Below, one piece after another: positions 18,303 to 27,036 of a DNA stretch of 64,000 nt. The notes under the pieces are model-generated. The model did not search any database. It was not told the DNA's origin and saw only the letters and a list, made by a program, of their open reading frames with translations. A program made the position numbers and the translations under genes. This DNA comes from Duganella sp. Leaf126 (lineage in GTDB: Bacteria; Pseudomonadota; Gammaproteobacteria; Burkholderiales; Burkholderiaceae_D), in NCBI RefSeq assembly GCF_001423125.1, contig NZ_LMNW01000012.1:656-64655 (forward strand). Direction: 5' to 3'. Position 1 is the first letter of the stretch. The number at the start of each line of letters is the position of its first letter.

Positions 18303-20186
18303 ATGGCCCGTTCACCGTTTTCCTACATTCGTAGCGGCTTTGCCTTCTTCTGGCGCATGCTCGACGCCGGCCGCCGCACGATCCTCAACCTGCTGTTCCT
18401 GGCCCTGCTGATCGTGCTGGCCGTGGCCATCTTCGGCGGCGGCGCCAAGCCGCTGGCGCCCAAGACCACGCTGGTGCTGGACCTGAAGGGCCAGCTGGTC
18501 GAACAGACCAGCGCCAGTCCGCGCGACGCGCTGCTGACCGGCGTGCAGGGCGGCGAAACGCTGCGCATGGTACAGCTGCGCGACGTGCTCAAGGTGCTCG
18601 ACGCGGCTGCCAGGGATCCCGACATCGGCGGCGCCGTGCTGCTGACCGACGAGATGCAGGGCGGTGGCCCGGCCATGCTGCGCGAGGTGGCGTCGGCCAT
18701 CGACCGCTTCAAGGCGTCCGGCAAGACCGTCGTGGCCTGGGGCACCCACTATGACCAGAACCAGTACCTGGTTGCCGCCCATGCCAACGAAGTCTATGTG
18801 CACCCGATGGGCATGGTCATGATCGAAGGTTACGGCCGCTATCGCAACTACTACCGCGATGCGCTCGACAAGCTGGGCGTGACCGTCAACCTGATGCGCG
18901 TGGGGACCTACAAGAGCTTTGCCGAACCGTATATCGCCAATGGCCCGTCGCCGGCAGCGGCCGAGGCAGACGCTTACCTGAACAACGCGCTGTGGGCGTC
19001 CTACACCGACAACGTGGAAAAGGCGCGCAAGCTGCCCAAGGGCCAGGTCATGAAGATGATCGACGAACTGCCGGCCCGCGTCACCGAGTTCAATGGCGAC
19101 CTGGCCAAGATCACGCTGGCGGCCAAGCTGGTCGACGGCCTGAAGACCCGCGACGAGATCCGCGACCTGATGATCAAGCGCGGCGCCGCCGACGACGAGG
19201 GCAAGAGCTTCCGCCAGGTCAGCTTCGACGACTACCTGGCGCGCCAGTCCGAACCGATGACCGGCGACGCCATCGGCGTGGTCATTGCCCAGGGTTCGAT
19301 CAGCGACGGCACGGCCGGTCCGGGCAGCATCGGCGGCGATTCCACCTCCAAGCTGATCCGCACGGCGCGGGAAGACAAGAATATCAAGGCCGTGGTGCTG
19401 CGCGTCGATTCGCCGGGCGGCAGCGCCTTCGCTTCGGAGCTGATCCGCCGTGAGCTGGAACTCACGCGCGCGGCCGGCAAGCCGGTGGTGGTCTCGATGG
19501 GCAATGTGGCCGCATCGGGCGGCTACTGGATCTCGATGTCGGCCGACGAAGTGATCGCCGAACCGAACACGATCACCGGCTCGATCGGCGTGTTTGCGAT
19601 CCTGCCGACCGCTGAAAAAGTGGCCGACAAGCTGGGCATCCACTCGGCCGGCCAGCCGACCACCTGGCTCGGCGACGCCTACAACCCGCTGCGCCCGCTC
19701 GATCCGCGCTTCGTGCAGGTCATGCAGGGCAGCGTCAACCATATCTATGCCGACTTCACCACGCGCGCCGCGCGCGCCCGCAAGACCACGCCCGAGAAAA
19801 TCGACGCCGTGGCCCAGGGCCGCGTATGGACCGGCGCCCAGGCGAAGGAGCGCAACCTGGTCGATACCCTGGGCAGCTACGGCGACGCCCTGGCCTCGGC
19901 CGCCAGGCGCGCCAGGCTGACCGGCTACCGCGTGGTGTACATCGAGCGCGAGATCAGCAAATTCGAGCGCGTGCTGGGCATGGTGGGCGGCACCGCCGCG
20001 CAGGCCGTCGGACAGTCGGTCGCCAACGCGGTGGCGACCAAACTGAACCTGGGCGTCACCGCTGCCACCGGCCTGCCGCCGGGCGCCGCCAACGGCGTGG
20101 CGCAGGACATGGCGTGGCTGGCCGACGTCAAGGCGTCGCGCAAGCCGTTCACGGTGGTGACGCACTGCCTGTGCGAAGTGCCGTAG
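18303..20186 (+). CDS. sppA: Signal peptide peptidase SppA, long (67K) form
   Basis: 627 residues with a ribosome site GGAGTCCTG. One N-terminal membrane helix ('TILNLLFLALLIVLAVAIFG') anchors the protein in the inner membrane facing the periplasm. Two tandem S49 halves are present. The general-base lysine is in 'VGTYKSFAEPY' (about 205, N-terminal half) and the nucleophile serine is in 'GNVAASGGYWISM' (about 404, C-terminal half), as in the E. coli enzyme. SppA degrades cleaved signal peptides. The length matches the long type (about 618). Likely co-transcribed with the symporter upstream. Confidence 0.95.
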   Translation: MARSPFSYIRSGFAFFWRMLDAGRRTILNLLFLALLIVLAVAIFGGGAKPLAPKTTLVLDLKGQLVEQTSASPRDALLTGVQGGETLRMVQLRDVLKVLDAAARDPDIGGAVLLTDEMQGGGPAMLREVASAIDRFKASGKTVVAWGTHYDQNQYLVAAHANEVYVHPMGMVMIEGYGRYRNYYRDALDKLGVTVNLMRVGTYKSFAEPYIANGPSPAAAEADAYLNNALWASYTDNVEKARKLPKGQVMKMIDELPARVTEFNGDLAKITLAAKLVDGLKTRDEIRDLMIKRGAADDEGKSFRQVSFDDYLARQSEPMTGDAIGVVIAQGSISDGTAGPGSIGGDSTSKLIRTAREDKNIKAVVLRVDSPGGSAFASELIRRELELTRAAGKPVVVSMGNVAASGGYWISMSADEVIAEPNTITGSIGVFAILPTAEKVADKLGIHSAGQPTTWLGDAYNPLRPLDPRFVQVMQGSVNHIYADFTTRAARARKTTPEKIDAVAQGRVWTGAQAKERNLVDTLGSYGDALASAARRARLTGYRVVYIEREISKFERVLGMVGGTAAQAVGQSVANAVATKLNLGVTAATGLPPGAANGVAQDMAWLADVKASRKPFTVVTHCLCEVP

Positions 20187-20211
20187 GTCGAAGTACCCGT
20201 CACCGTTACGC

Positions 20212-20239
20212 CGTCATCCGCGCCTGCGCGGGGATGACG
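20212..20239. repeat. REP-like palindromic hairpin between convergent genes
   Basis: CGTCATCC and GGATGACG form an 8-base perfect inverted repeat, with an inner CGC/GCG pairing. It sits between the sppA stop and the end of the sensor-kinase gene on the other strand. No T-run follows on either side. The sequence resembles the GTCATCCCCGCG-type extragenic palindromes common in proteobacterial genomes, so it may be a dispersed repeat and could also damp read-through. Confidence 0.65.
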
Positions 20240-20241
20240 TG

Positions 20242-21537
20242 TCAACCCTGCGCAGCTAGCGGCAATGTGATCTCGAAACAGCTGCCGCCGTCCGCACGCA
20301 CGATGCAGCGCGCGTCACCGCCATGGCGGCGCGCGATTTGCCGGATCAGCGCCAGGCCCAGTCCCGCACCGCTGTTGTCGCGCGTGTTGCGGCGCCGGTA
20401 AAACGGTGCGAACACGCGTTCGAATTCCTCTTCCGGTATGCCCGGTCCCTGATCCCACACCAGCAAGCGCGCCATGCCCTGTTCGGCAGCGATGGTCATG
20501 TGCACCGGCGGCACGCCGTGGCGGTAGGCGTTTTCCAGCAGGTTGCGCAGCATGCGGCGCAGCAGGCGCGGGTCGCCCTGCAGCACGGCCGACGCGCCAT
20601 CGAGCAGCGCTTCGTCATAGCGCGCGCATTCCTCGGCCGCCAGCGCCAGCAGGTCGAGTTCCTCGTGCCGGGTGGTGTCGGCCAGCGCACCGAGGCGGCT
20701 GGCCAGCAGGATTTCATCGAGCAGGTCGTTCAGTTCGGCGATGTCCTGTTCCAGCCCGTCGCGGCGCTTCGGATCGACGTTGTCCTTGACCAGTTCCAGC
20801 GCCAGGCGGATGCGCGCCAGCGGCGTGCGCAATTCGTGCGACGCGTTGGCCAGCAGGGTCTTGTGGGCGCCCACCAGCTGCTCGATCTGGTCGGCGGCAC
20901 CGTTGAAGCTGCGCGCCAGGCGCGCCACCTCGTCGTTGCCTTCCACCTTGACGCGGGCGGTCAGGTCGCCGGCGCCCAGCGACTCCACGCCCTGCTGCAA
21001 CCGTTCCAGGCGCTTGGTCAGCCGGCGCACCAGCGGGAAAGCCGCCACGCCGATCACCAGCGCCAGCATCAGCATGGTGTTCTGCAGCGCCGCCTTGGGG
21101 CGGATGAAGCCGAGCGGCTCGCTCGACAGCAGGCGCCGGCCGTCGGGCAGGCGCACATACGATTCCGGCGGCGGCCCGGTGATGCCGTGCTGGCGCCAGT
21201 GGCGCGCCGGGATCAGGTCGCCGACCACGGCCAGCGGCCGCCAGTCGCGGGTATATAAGGTCATGTGGGCGTTCAGGCCTGCGGCCACCCGTTCCAGCGC
21301 GGCCTGCTGCTGCGCACGGGGCGCATCGGCCGGCGCCAGCACGTTCATCATCACGCGCGAGAGCGTGGCGTTGGAGCGTTCGAGCGGCCCGCCTGCGCGG
21401 CCCCACGACTGCAGCACGGCGATGGCGAACAGCAGCAGCACCACCAGCAAGGCCAAATAAAAGCTGAAGTACAGGCGCGGCAGACCGCGCGAGAAGCGCT
21501 GCAGCAGGCCGGCAGCCGGGGGCGGGGGTGCGCTCAA
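20242..21537 (-). CDS. CpxA-like sensor histidine kinase
   Basis: 431 residues if it starts at the TTG at 21537, which overlaps the stop of the response-regulator gene (TTGA) and has AAGG upstream; no ATG lies close by. Two membrane helices ('LYFSFYLALLVVLLLFAIAV' and 'MLMLALVIGVAAFPLV') enclose a periplasmic loop of about 120 residues. HAMP, then HisKA with 'NASHELRTPLARIRLALEL' (His near 230), N-box 'LLENAYRHG', and G-boxes 'DQGPGIPEEE' and 'SGAGLGLALI'. Histidine kinase of the EnvZ/Cpx type; partner of the preceding regulator. Likely senses envelope state. Confidence 0.88.
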   Translation of the reverse strand: MSAPPPPAAGLLQRFSRGLPRLYFSFYLALLVVLLLFAIAVLQSWGRAGGPLERSNATLSRVMMNVLAPADAPRAQQQAALERVAAGLNAHMTLYTRDWRPLAVVGDLIPARHWRQHGITGPPPESYVRLPDGRRLLSSEPLGFIRPKAALQNTMLMLALVIGVAAFPLVRRLTKRLERLQQGVESLGAGDLTARVKVEGNDEVARLARSFNGAADQIEQLVGAHKTLLANASHELRTPLARIRLALELVKDNVDPKRRDGLEQDIAELNDLLDEILLASRLGALADTTRHEELDLLALAAEECARYDEALLDGASAVLQGDPRLLRRMLRNLLENAYRHGVPPVHMTIAAEQGMARLLVWDQGPGIPEEEFERVFAPFYRRRNTRDNSGAGLGLALIRQIARRHGGDARCIVRADGGSCFEITLPLAAQG

Positions 21538-22277
21538 TCCTGCACCTTGGCGAACAGGTAGCCGGCGCCGCGCACGGTGATGATGCGGCGCGGCTTTTTC
21601 GGATCGTCCTCGACGGCGGCGCGGATGCGCGACATGTGGACATCGATCGAGCGGTCGAACGCCTCGATCGGCTCGCCCTTGAGCAGTTCCATCAGGCTGT
21701 CGCGCGACAGTACCCGGCCCGCGTGGCGCGCCAGCACCAGCAGCAGGTCGAACTGGTAGGCGGTCAGCTCGCACGGCACGCCGTCGAGCCGCGCCGCGTG
21801 GGCAGCCGCATCGATTTCAAGCCGGCCGAAGCGCAGGAAGTCGCTGCTGCCGGCCGGCCCGCCTGCCATGCGCTGCTGGTCGGCACGGCCCAGGCCCAGG
21901 TCCACGCGGCGGCGCAGGATGGCGCGCAGGCGCGCCAGTAGCTCGCGCGGTTCGAATGGCTTGGGCAGGTAGTCGTCGGCGCCCATCTCCAGGCCGACGA
22001 TGCGGTCGATGGCGTCGCCGCGCGCGGTGAGCATCAGCGCCGGCACGTCGGACACGGCGCGCACCTGGCGGCAGACTTCGAGGCCGTCCATGTCGGGCAG
22101 CATCAGGTCGAGGATCACGGCGTCGGCCTGGCCGGCGGCGATGTGCACCACGGCGTCGCGCCCGTTCGGTGCATGGGTTACGCGAAAGCCGGCCTGCGCC
22201 AGGTATTCGGTCAGCATGTCGGCCAGGCGCGGGTCGTCTTCGACCAGCAGGATGCGGTTGGCGGTATCGGTCGTCAT
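21534..22277 (-). CDS. OmpR-family response regulator, CpxR-like
   Basis: 247 residues. Receiver domain: 'ILLVEDDPRLADMLTEYL', phospho-acceptor Asp in 'AVILDLMLPDMDG' (about 56), Thr in 'LMLTARGD', Lys in 'DDYLPKPFEP'. C-terminal winged helix with 'ELTAYQFDLLLVLARHAGRV' and 'RSIDVHMSRIRAAVEDDPKK'. Co-directional and overlapping with the kinase gene. It is divergent from the mdtABC-type pump, and the gap contains a perfect GTAAA-N5-GTAAA box, the CpxR consensus, which supports a CpxR-like identity with autoregulation and pump control. Confidence 0.92.
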   Translation of the reverse strand: MTTDTANRILLVEDDPRLADMLTEYLAQAGFRVTHAPNGRDAVVHIAAGQADAVILDLMLPDMDGLEVCRQVRAVSDVPALMLTARGDAIDRIVGLEMGADDYLPKPFEPRELLARLRAILRRRVDLGLGRADQQRMAGGPAGSSDFLRFGRLEIDAAAHAARLDGVPCELTAYQFDLLLVLARHAGRVLSRDSLMELLKGEPIEAFDRSIDVHMSRIRAAVEDDPKKPRRIITVRGAGYLFAKVQD

Positions 22278-22359
22278 CGGATTATTTTACAGCGTCGCCG
22301 CCGCAGTTTGAGCGTGGCACGATTGTGCCGGGCGCCGGTATCGCGCCGATGTCGGGGAC

Positions 22360-22374
22360 GTAAAGAAATGTAAA
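22360..22374. promoter_or_regulatory. CpxR-type binding box
   Basis: GTAAA-GAAAT-GTAAA, an exact match to the established CpxR consensus GTAAA-N5-GTAAA. It lies 83-97 bases before the response-regulator start and about 170 bases before mdtA, in the divergent gap. The match is direct; binding is inferred. Confidence 0.7.
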
Positions 22375-22453
22375 GCGAACCAGTCAAAATGTGACCGAAG
22401 TCCTTGATCGTTCAGGCTTTTGTAGCGAGTTTGTATCGGCCGCCCGCACGCCA

Positions 22454-22482
22454 CTGACAGCGCTGGGGCCATGTGCTAGAGT
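22454..22482 (+). promoter_or_regulatory. Candidate sigma-70 promoter of the efflux operon
   Basis: CTGACA (one mismatch to TTGACA) and TAGAGT (two mismatches to TATAAT) are separated by exactly 17 bases, with TG two bases upstream of the -10. This predicts a start near 22489 and a leader of about 55 bases before mdtA. Confidence 0.5.
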
Positions 22483-22543
22483 CCACGCATTCTGAGACCG
22501 TGACGGTCTGTCGTGGACCAGCCAGCATACAACAGGGATAACA

Positions 22544-23884
22544 ATGGAAACACCAGCCAAGCCGAATTCGCACCTTGATCCAGCCGCCGGCCGCCGGCCC
22601 AAAAGCCGCCGCGCCAAAGTCATCGGCGGCGTGATCGCCGTGGCGGCGATGGCAGGATTGGGTGGCCTGGCGTGGTACCTGACCCACCAGCCGCCGGCAG
22701 CAATGCCCGGTGCGCCCGCCGGCGCCGGCGGCCCCGGTGGCGGCGCCGGCGCCGGCGGGCGGCGCGGCATGCCGGCCACCACGGTCGGCGTGGCGACGGC
22801 CGAAAAGGCCGACATTCCGGTCACGCTCGAGGCGCTGGGCACGGTCACTGCCGCCACCACCACCACGGTGCGCCCGCAGGTATCGGGCATTCTGCAAAAG
22901 GTGCTGTTCAAGGAAGGCCAGATGGTCAAGGCCGGCCAGGTGCTGGCGCAGATCGATCCGCGCCAGTTCGAGATGGCGCTGCTGCAGGCCAGCGGCCAGC
23001 GCCAGCGCGACGAGGCGCAACTGGAAAACGCCAGGCTCACGCTGGAGCGCTACAACACGCTGCTCAAGCAGGACTCGATCGCGCGCCAGGACGTCGATAC
23101 CCAGGCGGCGCTGGTCAAGCAGCTTGAAGGCACGGTGATGACCGACCGCGCTGCCGAGGGCATGGCCCGGCTCAATCTCGGCTACACCAAGGTGATCGCG
23201 CCGATCAGCGGGCGCGTGGGCCTGCGCGTGGTCGACATCGGCAACCTGGTCGGCTCCGGCGACGCCAACGGCATCGCCCTGATCACGCAGGTCTCGCCGA
23301 TCGATGTCGAATTCGCGATCCCGCAGGACACCGTGCCCAGGCTGATGCAGCGCATCGGCGAGACCGCACCGCTGCCGGCGGTTGCGCTCGACCGCACCCG
23401 CACCAACACGCTGGCCAGCGGCAAGTTCGCAGCACTCGACAACCAGGTCGATACCCAGACCGGCACCGTCAAGGCCAAGGCGCGCTTCGACAACGACAAA
23501 TCGGCGCTGTTCCCGAGCCAGTTCGTCAACGTGCGGCTGGAACTGCGTACCATCAAGGACGCCGTCATGGTGCCGGTCAACGCCGTGCGCCACGGCGCCA
23601 AGGGCGACTTCGTCTGGGTGCTCAAGCAGGACCGCACCGTCACCATGCGCAGCATCACGCGCGGCGAGGCCACGGTGGACACGGTGCAGATCGCCAGCGG
23701 CCTGCAGGCCGGCGAAAAGGTGATCACCGAAGGCGCCGACCGCCTGAAGGAGGGCGCCAAGGTCACGCTGCCGGGCGCCGGCAGCCACCATGGCGCTGCC
23801 GGTACTGCCGGAGCGAAAGGGGCTGACGGTGCCGCGCCGGCCGGCGAGCACCGCCGCCGCAAAGAGCAGGCTGCGGCGCAATAA
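22544..23884 (+). CDS. mdtA: RND efflux periplasmic adaptor, MdtA-like
   Basis: 446 residues. Short basic N-terminus, one membrane anchor ('VIGGVIAVAAMAGLGGLAWY'), a Gly/Ala/Pro linker (about 50-75), then membrane-fusion-protein modules: the split lipoyl domain 'VRPQVSGILQKVLFKEGQMV', the alpha-hairpin (about 140-190), and a beta-barrel ending in 'NAVRHGAKGDFVWVLKQD'. It bridges the inner-membrane RND pump to the outer-membrane channel. First gene of a four-gene operon; its stop overlaps the next start (TAATG). Confidence 0.93.
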   Translation: METPAKPNSHLDPAAGRRPKSRRAKVIGGVIAVAAMAGLGGLAWYLTHQPPAAMPGAPAGAGGPGGGAGAGGRRGMPATTVGVATAEKADIPVTLEALGTVTAATTTTVRPQVSGILQKVLFKEGQMVKAGQVLAQIDPRQFEMALLQASGQRQRDEAQLENARLTLERYNTLLKQDSIARQDVDTQAALVKQLEGTVMTDRAAEGMARLNLGYTKVIAPISGRVGLRVVDIGNLVGSGDANGIALITQVSPIDVEFAIPQDTVPRLMQRIGETAPLPAVALDRTRTNTLASGKFAALDNQVDTQTGTVKAKARFDNDKSALFPSQFVNVRLELRTIKDAVMVPVNAVRHGAKGDFVWVLKQDRTVTMRSITRGEATVDTVQIASGLQAGEKVITEGADRLKEGAKVTLPGAGSHHGAAGTAGAKGADGAAPAGEHRRRKEQAAAQ

Positions 23885-26800
23885 TGAGTGAACCGACGAG
23901 TAACTCGATGAGTCCATCCGCTCCCTTCATCCAGCGACCGGTGGCAACGTCGCTGCTGATGCTAGCCATCGTGCTGGCCGGCCTGGTGGGCTTCAAGTTC
24001 CTGCCGCTGTCCGCGCTGCCGCAGGTCGATTTCCCCACCATCCAGGTGCAGACGCTGTACCCGGGCGGCAGCCCCGAGGTGATGGGCCAGACCGTCACCG
24101 CGCCGCTCGAGCGCCAGTTCGGCCAGATGGCCGGCCTGCAGCGCATGAGTTCCACCAGCGCCGCCGGCGTCTCCATCATCACCCTGCAGTTCGGGCTGGG
24201 GCAGACGCTCGACGTCGCCGAGCAGGAGGTGCAGGCAGCCATCAACGCCGGCGGCTCGCTGCTGCCGACCGACCTGCCGGCGCCGCCCGTGTATGCCAAG
24301 GTGAACCCGGCCGACGCGCCGGTGCTCACGCTGGCCATCACCTCGGACACGGTGCCGCTGACGGAAGTGCAGAACATCGTCAACACCCGGCTGGCGCTGA
24401 AGATTTCGCAGGTGTCCGGCGTGGGCCTGGTCACCCTGAGCGGCGGCCAGCGGCCGGCGGTGCGGATCCAGGCCGATACCGATCTGCTGGCGTCGTACGG
24501 GCTCGGGCTCGACACCCTGCGCACGGTGATCTCGTCCTCGAACTCCAACGGCGCCAAGGGCAGCTTCGACGGTCCCACGCGCGCCTACACCATCAACGCC
24601 AACGACCAGCTGGTCACGGCCAAGGATTACCGCGACCTGGTGCTGACCTACAAGAACGGCGCGCCGGTGCGTCTGACCGACGTGGCGCAGGTGGTCGACA
24701 GCGCCGAAAACGTCGAGCTGGGCGCCTGGGCCGGTTCGCAGCGCGATATCCGGCAAGCGATCATCCTCAACGTGCAGCGCCAGCCCGGCGCCAACGTGAT
24801 CGCCACCGTGGACGCCATCAAGGCGCGCCTGCCGGAGCTCGAAGCCGGGCTGCCTGGCGCGATCAAGGTCGAGGTGCTGAGCGACCGCACCACCGGCATC
24901 CGCGCGTCGGTCGAACACGTGGGCATCGAGCTGCTGCTGGCCGTGGTGCTGGTGGTGCTGGTGATTTTCGCCTTCCTGCACAGCCTGCGCGCCACCGTGA
25001 TCGCCAGCCTGTCGGTGCCGATCTCGCTGATCGGCACCTGCGGCGTGATGTACCTGCTCGGCTACAGCCTGAACAACCTGTCGCTGATGGCGCTGACGAT
25101 CGCCACCGGCTTCGTGGTCGATGACGCCATCGTCATGATCGAAAATATCGCCCGCTACATCGAGGAAGGCGATACGCCGATGGCGGCCGCCCTGCGCGGC
25201 GCCAAGCAGATCGGCTTTACCATCATCTCGCTGACCGTCTCGCTGATCGCGGTGCTGATCCCGCTGCTGTTCATGGGGGACGTGGTCGGCCGCCTGTTCC
25301 GCGAGTTTGCGATGGCGCTGGCGATCACCATCCTGATTTCGGCCGTGGTGTCGCTGACGCTGGTGCCGATGATGTCGGGCCGCTGGCTCAAGGCGCACGG
25401 CGAGGAAAAGCCGGGCCGCTTCGCCCTGCGGTTCCAGCATTTCTTCGACTGGGTGGTCGGTCACTACGACCGCTCGCTGACCTGGGTGATCGCGCGCAGC
25501 GGCCTGACCCTGCTGGTCGCGCTGGGCACCATGCTGCTCACGGTCGTGCTGTACATCGTGATTCCGAAAGGGCTGTTCCCGACCCAGGACACGGGTCAGC
25601 TGCAGGCGCGCCTGGAGACCGGCAAGGCCGTCTCGTACACGCGCATGGCCGATCTGCAGCAGCAGGCCGCGCGCGCCATCCTCGCAGATCCGGCCGTCGG
25701 TACGCTCAGTTCCGTGGTCGGGGTGGATGCCGCCAACAACAGCATGCTCCACACCGGCAGCATGCTGATCAACCTGAAACGCGACCGCAGCGGCAACCAG
25801 CAGGAGATCATGGACCGCCTGCGCCAGCGCGTGGCGCAGATCCCGGGCATGACGCTGTACCTGCAGCCGACCCAGGACCTGACCATCGACGCCGAAACCG
25901 GCCCCACGCAGTTCCGCGTGTCGATCGAGGGCGCCGACAACGCCACCGTCAACGAATGGGCCACCAAGCTGGCCGAGCAGATGCGCACCAAGCATGAATT
26001 GCGCAACGTGGTCTCCGACGTGGACGCCAGCGCCAATGCCGCCTATATCTCGATCGACCGCGACACCGCCTCGCGGCTGTCCGTGACCGCCGCGTCGATC
26101 GACGATGCGCTCTACAGCGCTTTCGGCCAGCGCATCGTCTCAACCATTTTCACGGAGACCAACCAGTACCGCGTGATCCTGGAAGCGAAGACCGGTTCCA
26201 TCACCAATCCCCAGGATCTGGCCAACCTGCAGCTGCGGACCGGCTCGGGCAAGGCCACGCCGCTGTCGGCGGTGGCCACCATCAGCGAGCGTCCGGCGCC
26301 GCTGCAGGTCACCCACGTGGCGCAGTATCCGGCCACCACGCTTGGCTTCGACACGGCCAGCGGCGTGTCGCTGGGTACGGCGGTCGATGCGATCCGCCAG
26401 GCGGCGGTCGAGATCAAGTTCCCGCCATCGGTGACCATGACCTTCCTCGGCGCCTCGGGCGCTTACCAGAATTCGCTGTCCAACCAGCTGTGGCTGATCC
26501 TGGCGGCGGTGGTGTGCGTGTACATCGTGCTCGGCGTGCTGTACGAAAGCTACGTCCATCCGCTGACCATCCTGTCCACGCTGCCGTCGGCCGGCGTGGG
26601 CGCGCTGCTGGCGCTGATGCTGACGGGCCAGGACCTCGACGTGATCGGCATCATCGGCATCATCCTCCTGATCGGCATCGTCAAGAAGAACGCGATCATG
26701 ATGATCGACTTTGCCATCGAGGCCGAACGTGAAGGCGGCAAGCCGCCGCGCGAAGCGATCCACCAGGCCGCGCTGCTGCGCTTCCGTCCCATCATCATGA

Positions 26801-27036
26801 CCACGCTGGCGGCGTTGTTTGCAGCCGTGCCGCTGATGCTGGGCTGGGGCGAGGGGGCCGAACTGCGTCGCCCGCTGGGCCTGGCCATCTTCGGCGGCCT
26901 GATCGTCAGCCAGCTGCTGACGCTGTTCACCACGCCCGTGATCTACCTGGCGTTCGACAGCCTGGGCCGCCGCTTCGGCGGCCGCCGGCGGCCCCCGCAC
27001 GATGAGGGGTATCCGGTCGAAGGCGGTGCGCTGTGA
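23884..27036 (+). CDS. mdtB: RND efflux pump subunit, MdtB-like
   Basis: 1050 residues, the normal length. Twelve membrane helices in two pseudo-repeats with two large periplasmic loops. Starts 'FIQRPVATSLLMLAIVLAGL' and keeps the proton-relay Asp pair in TM4 ('TGFVVDDAIVMIENIARY') and the second-half signature 'GIIGIILLIGIVKKNAIMMI'. HAE1-type drug exporter. In E. coli MdtB and MdtC form a mixed trimer with MdtA; the same pairing is inferred here because a second RND gene follows immediately with a GTGA overlap. Confidence 0.94.
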   Translation: MSEPTSNSMSPSAPFIQRPVATSLLMLAIVLAGLVGFKFLPLSALPQVDFPTIQVQTLYPGGSPEVMGQTVTAPLERQFGQMAGLQRMSSTSAAGVSIITLQFGLGQTLDVAEQEVQAAINAGGSLLPTDLPAPPVYAKVNPADAPVLTLAITSDTVPLTEVQNIVNTRLALKISQVSGVGLVTLSGGQRPAVRIQADTDLLASYGLGLDTLRTVISSSNSNGAKGSFDGPTRAYTINANDQLVTAKDYRDLVLTYKNGAPVRLTDVAQVVDSAENVELGAWAGSQRDIRQAIILNVQRQPGANVIATVDAIKARLPELEAGLPGAIKVEVLSDRTTGIRASVEHVGIELLLAVVLVVLVIFAFLHSLRATVIASLSVPISLIGTCGVMYLLGYSLNNLSLMALTIATGFVVDDAIVMIENIARYIEEGDTPMAAALRGAKQIGFTIISLTVSLIAVLIPLLFMGDVVGRLFREFAMALAITILISAVVSLTLVPMMSGRWLKAHGEEKPGRFALRFQHFFDWVVGHYDRSLTWVIARSGLTLLVALGTMLLTVVLYIVIPKGLFPTQDTGQLQARLETGKAVSYTRMADLQQQAARAILADPAVGTLSSVVGVDAANNSMLHTGSMLINLKRDRSGNQQEIMDRLRQRVAQIPGMTLYLQPTQDLTIDAETGPTQFRVSIEGADNATVNEWATKLAEQMRTKHELRNVVSDVDASANAAYISIDRDTASRLSVTAASIDDALYSAFGQRIVSTIFTETNQYRVILEAKTGSITNPQDLANLQLRTGSGKATPLSAVATISERPAPLQVTHVAQYPATTLGFDTASGVSLGTAVDAIRQAAVEIKFPPSVTMTFLGASGAYQNSLSNQLWLILAAVVCVYIVLGVLYESYVHPLTILSTLPSAGVGALLALMLTGQDLDVIGIIGIILLIGIVKKNAIMMIDFAIEAEREGGKPPREAIHQAALLRFRPIIMTTLAALFAAVPLMLGWGEGAELRRPLGLAIFGGLIVSQLLTLFTTPVIYLAFDSLGRRFGGRRRPPHDEGYPVEGGAL

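Noticed and set aside
20212..20239. Intrinsic terminator for sppA
   Set aside because: A good stem but no T-run on either strand; listed as an extragenic palindrome instead.
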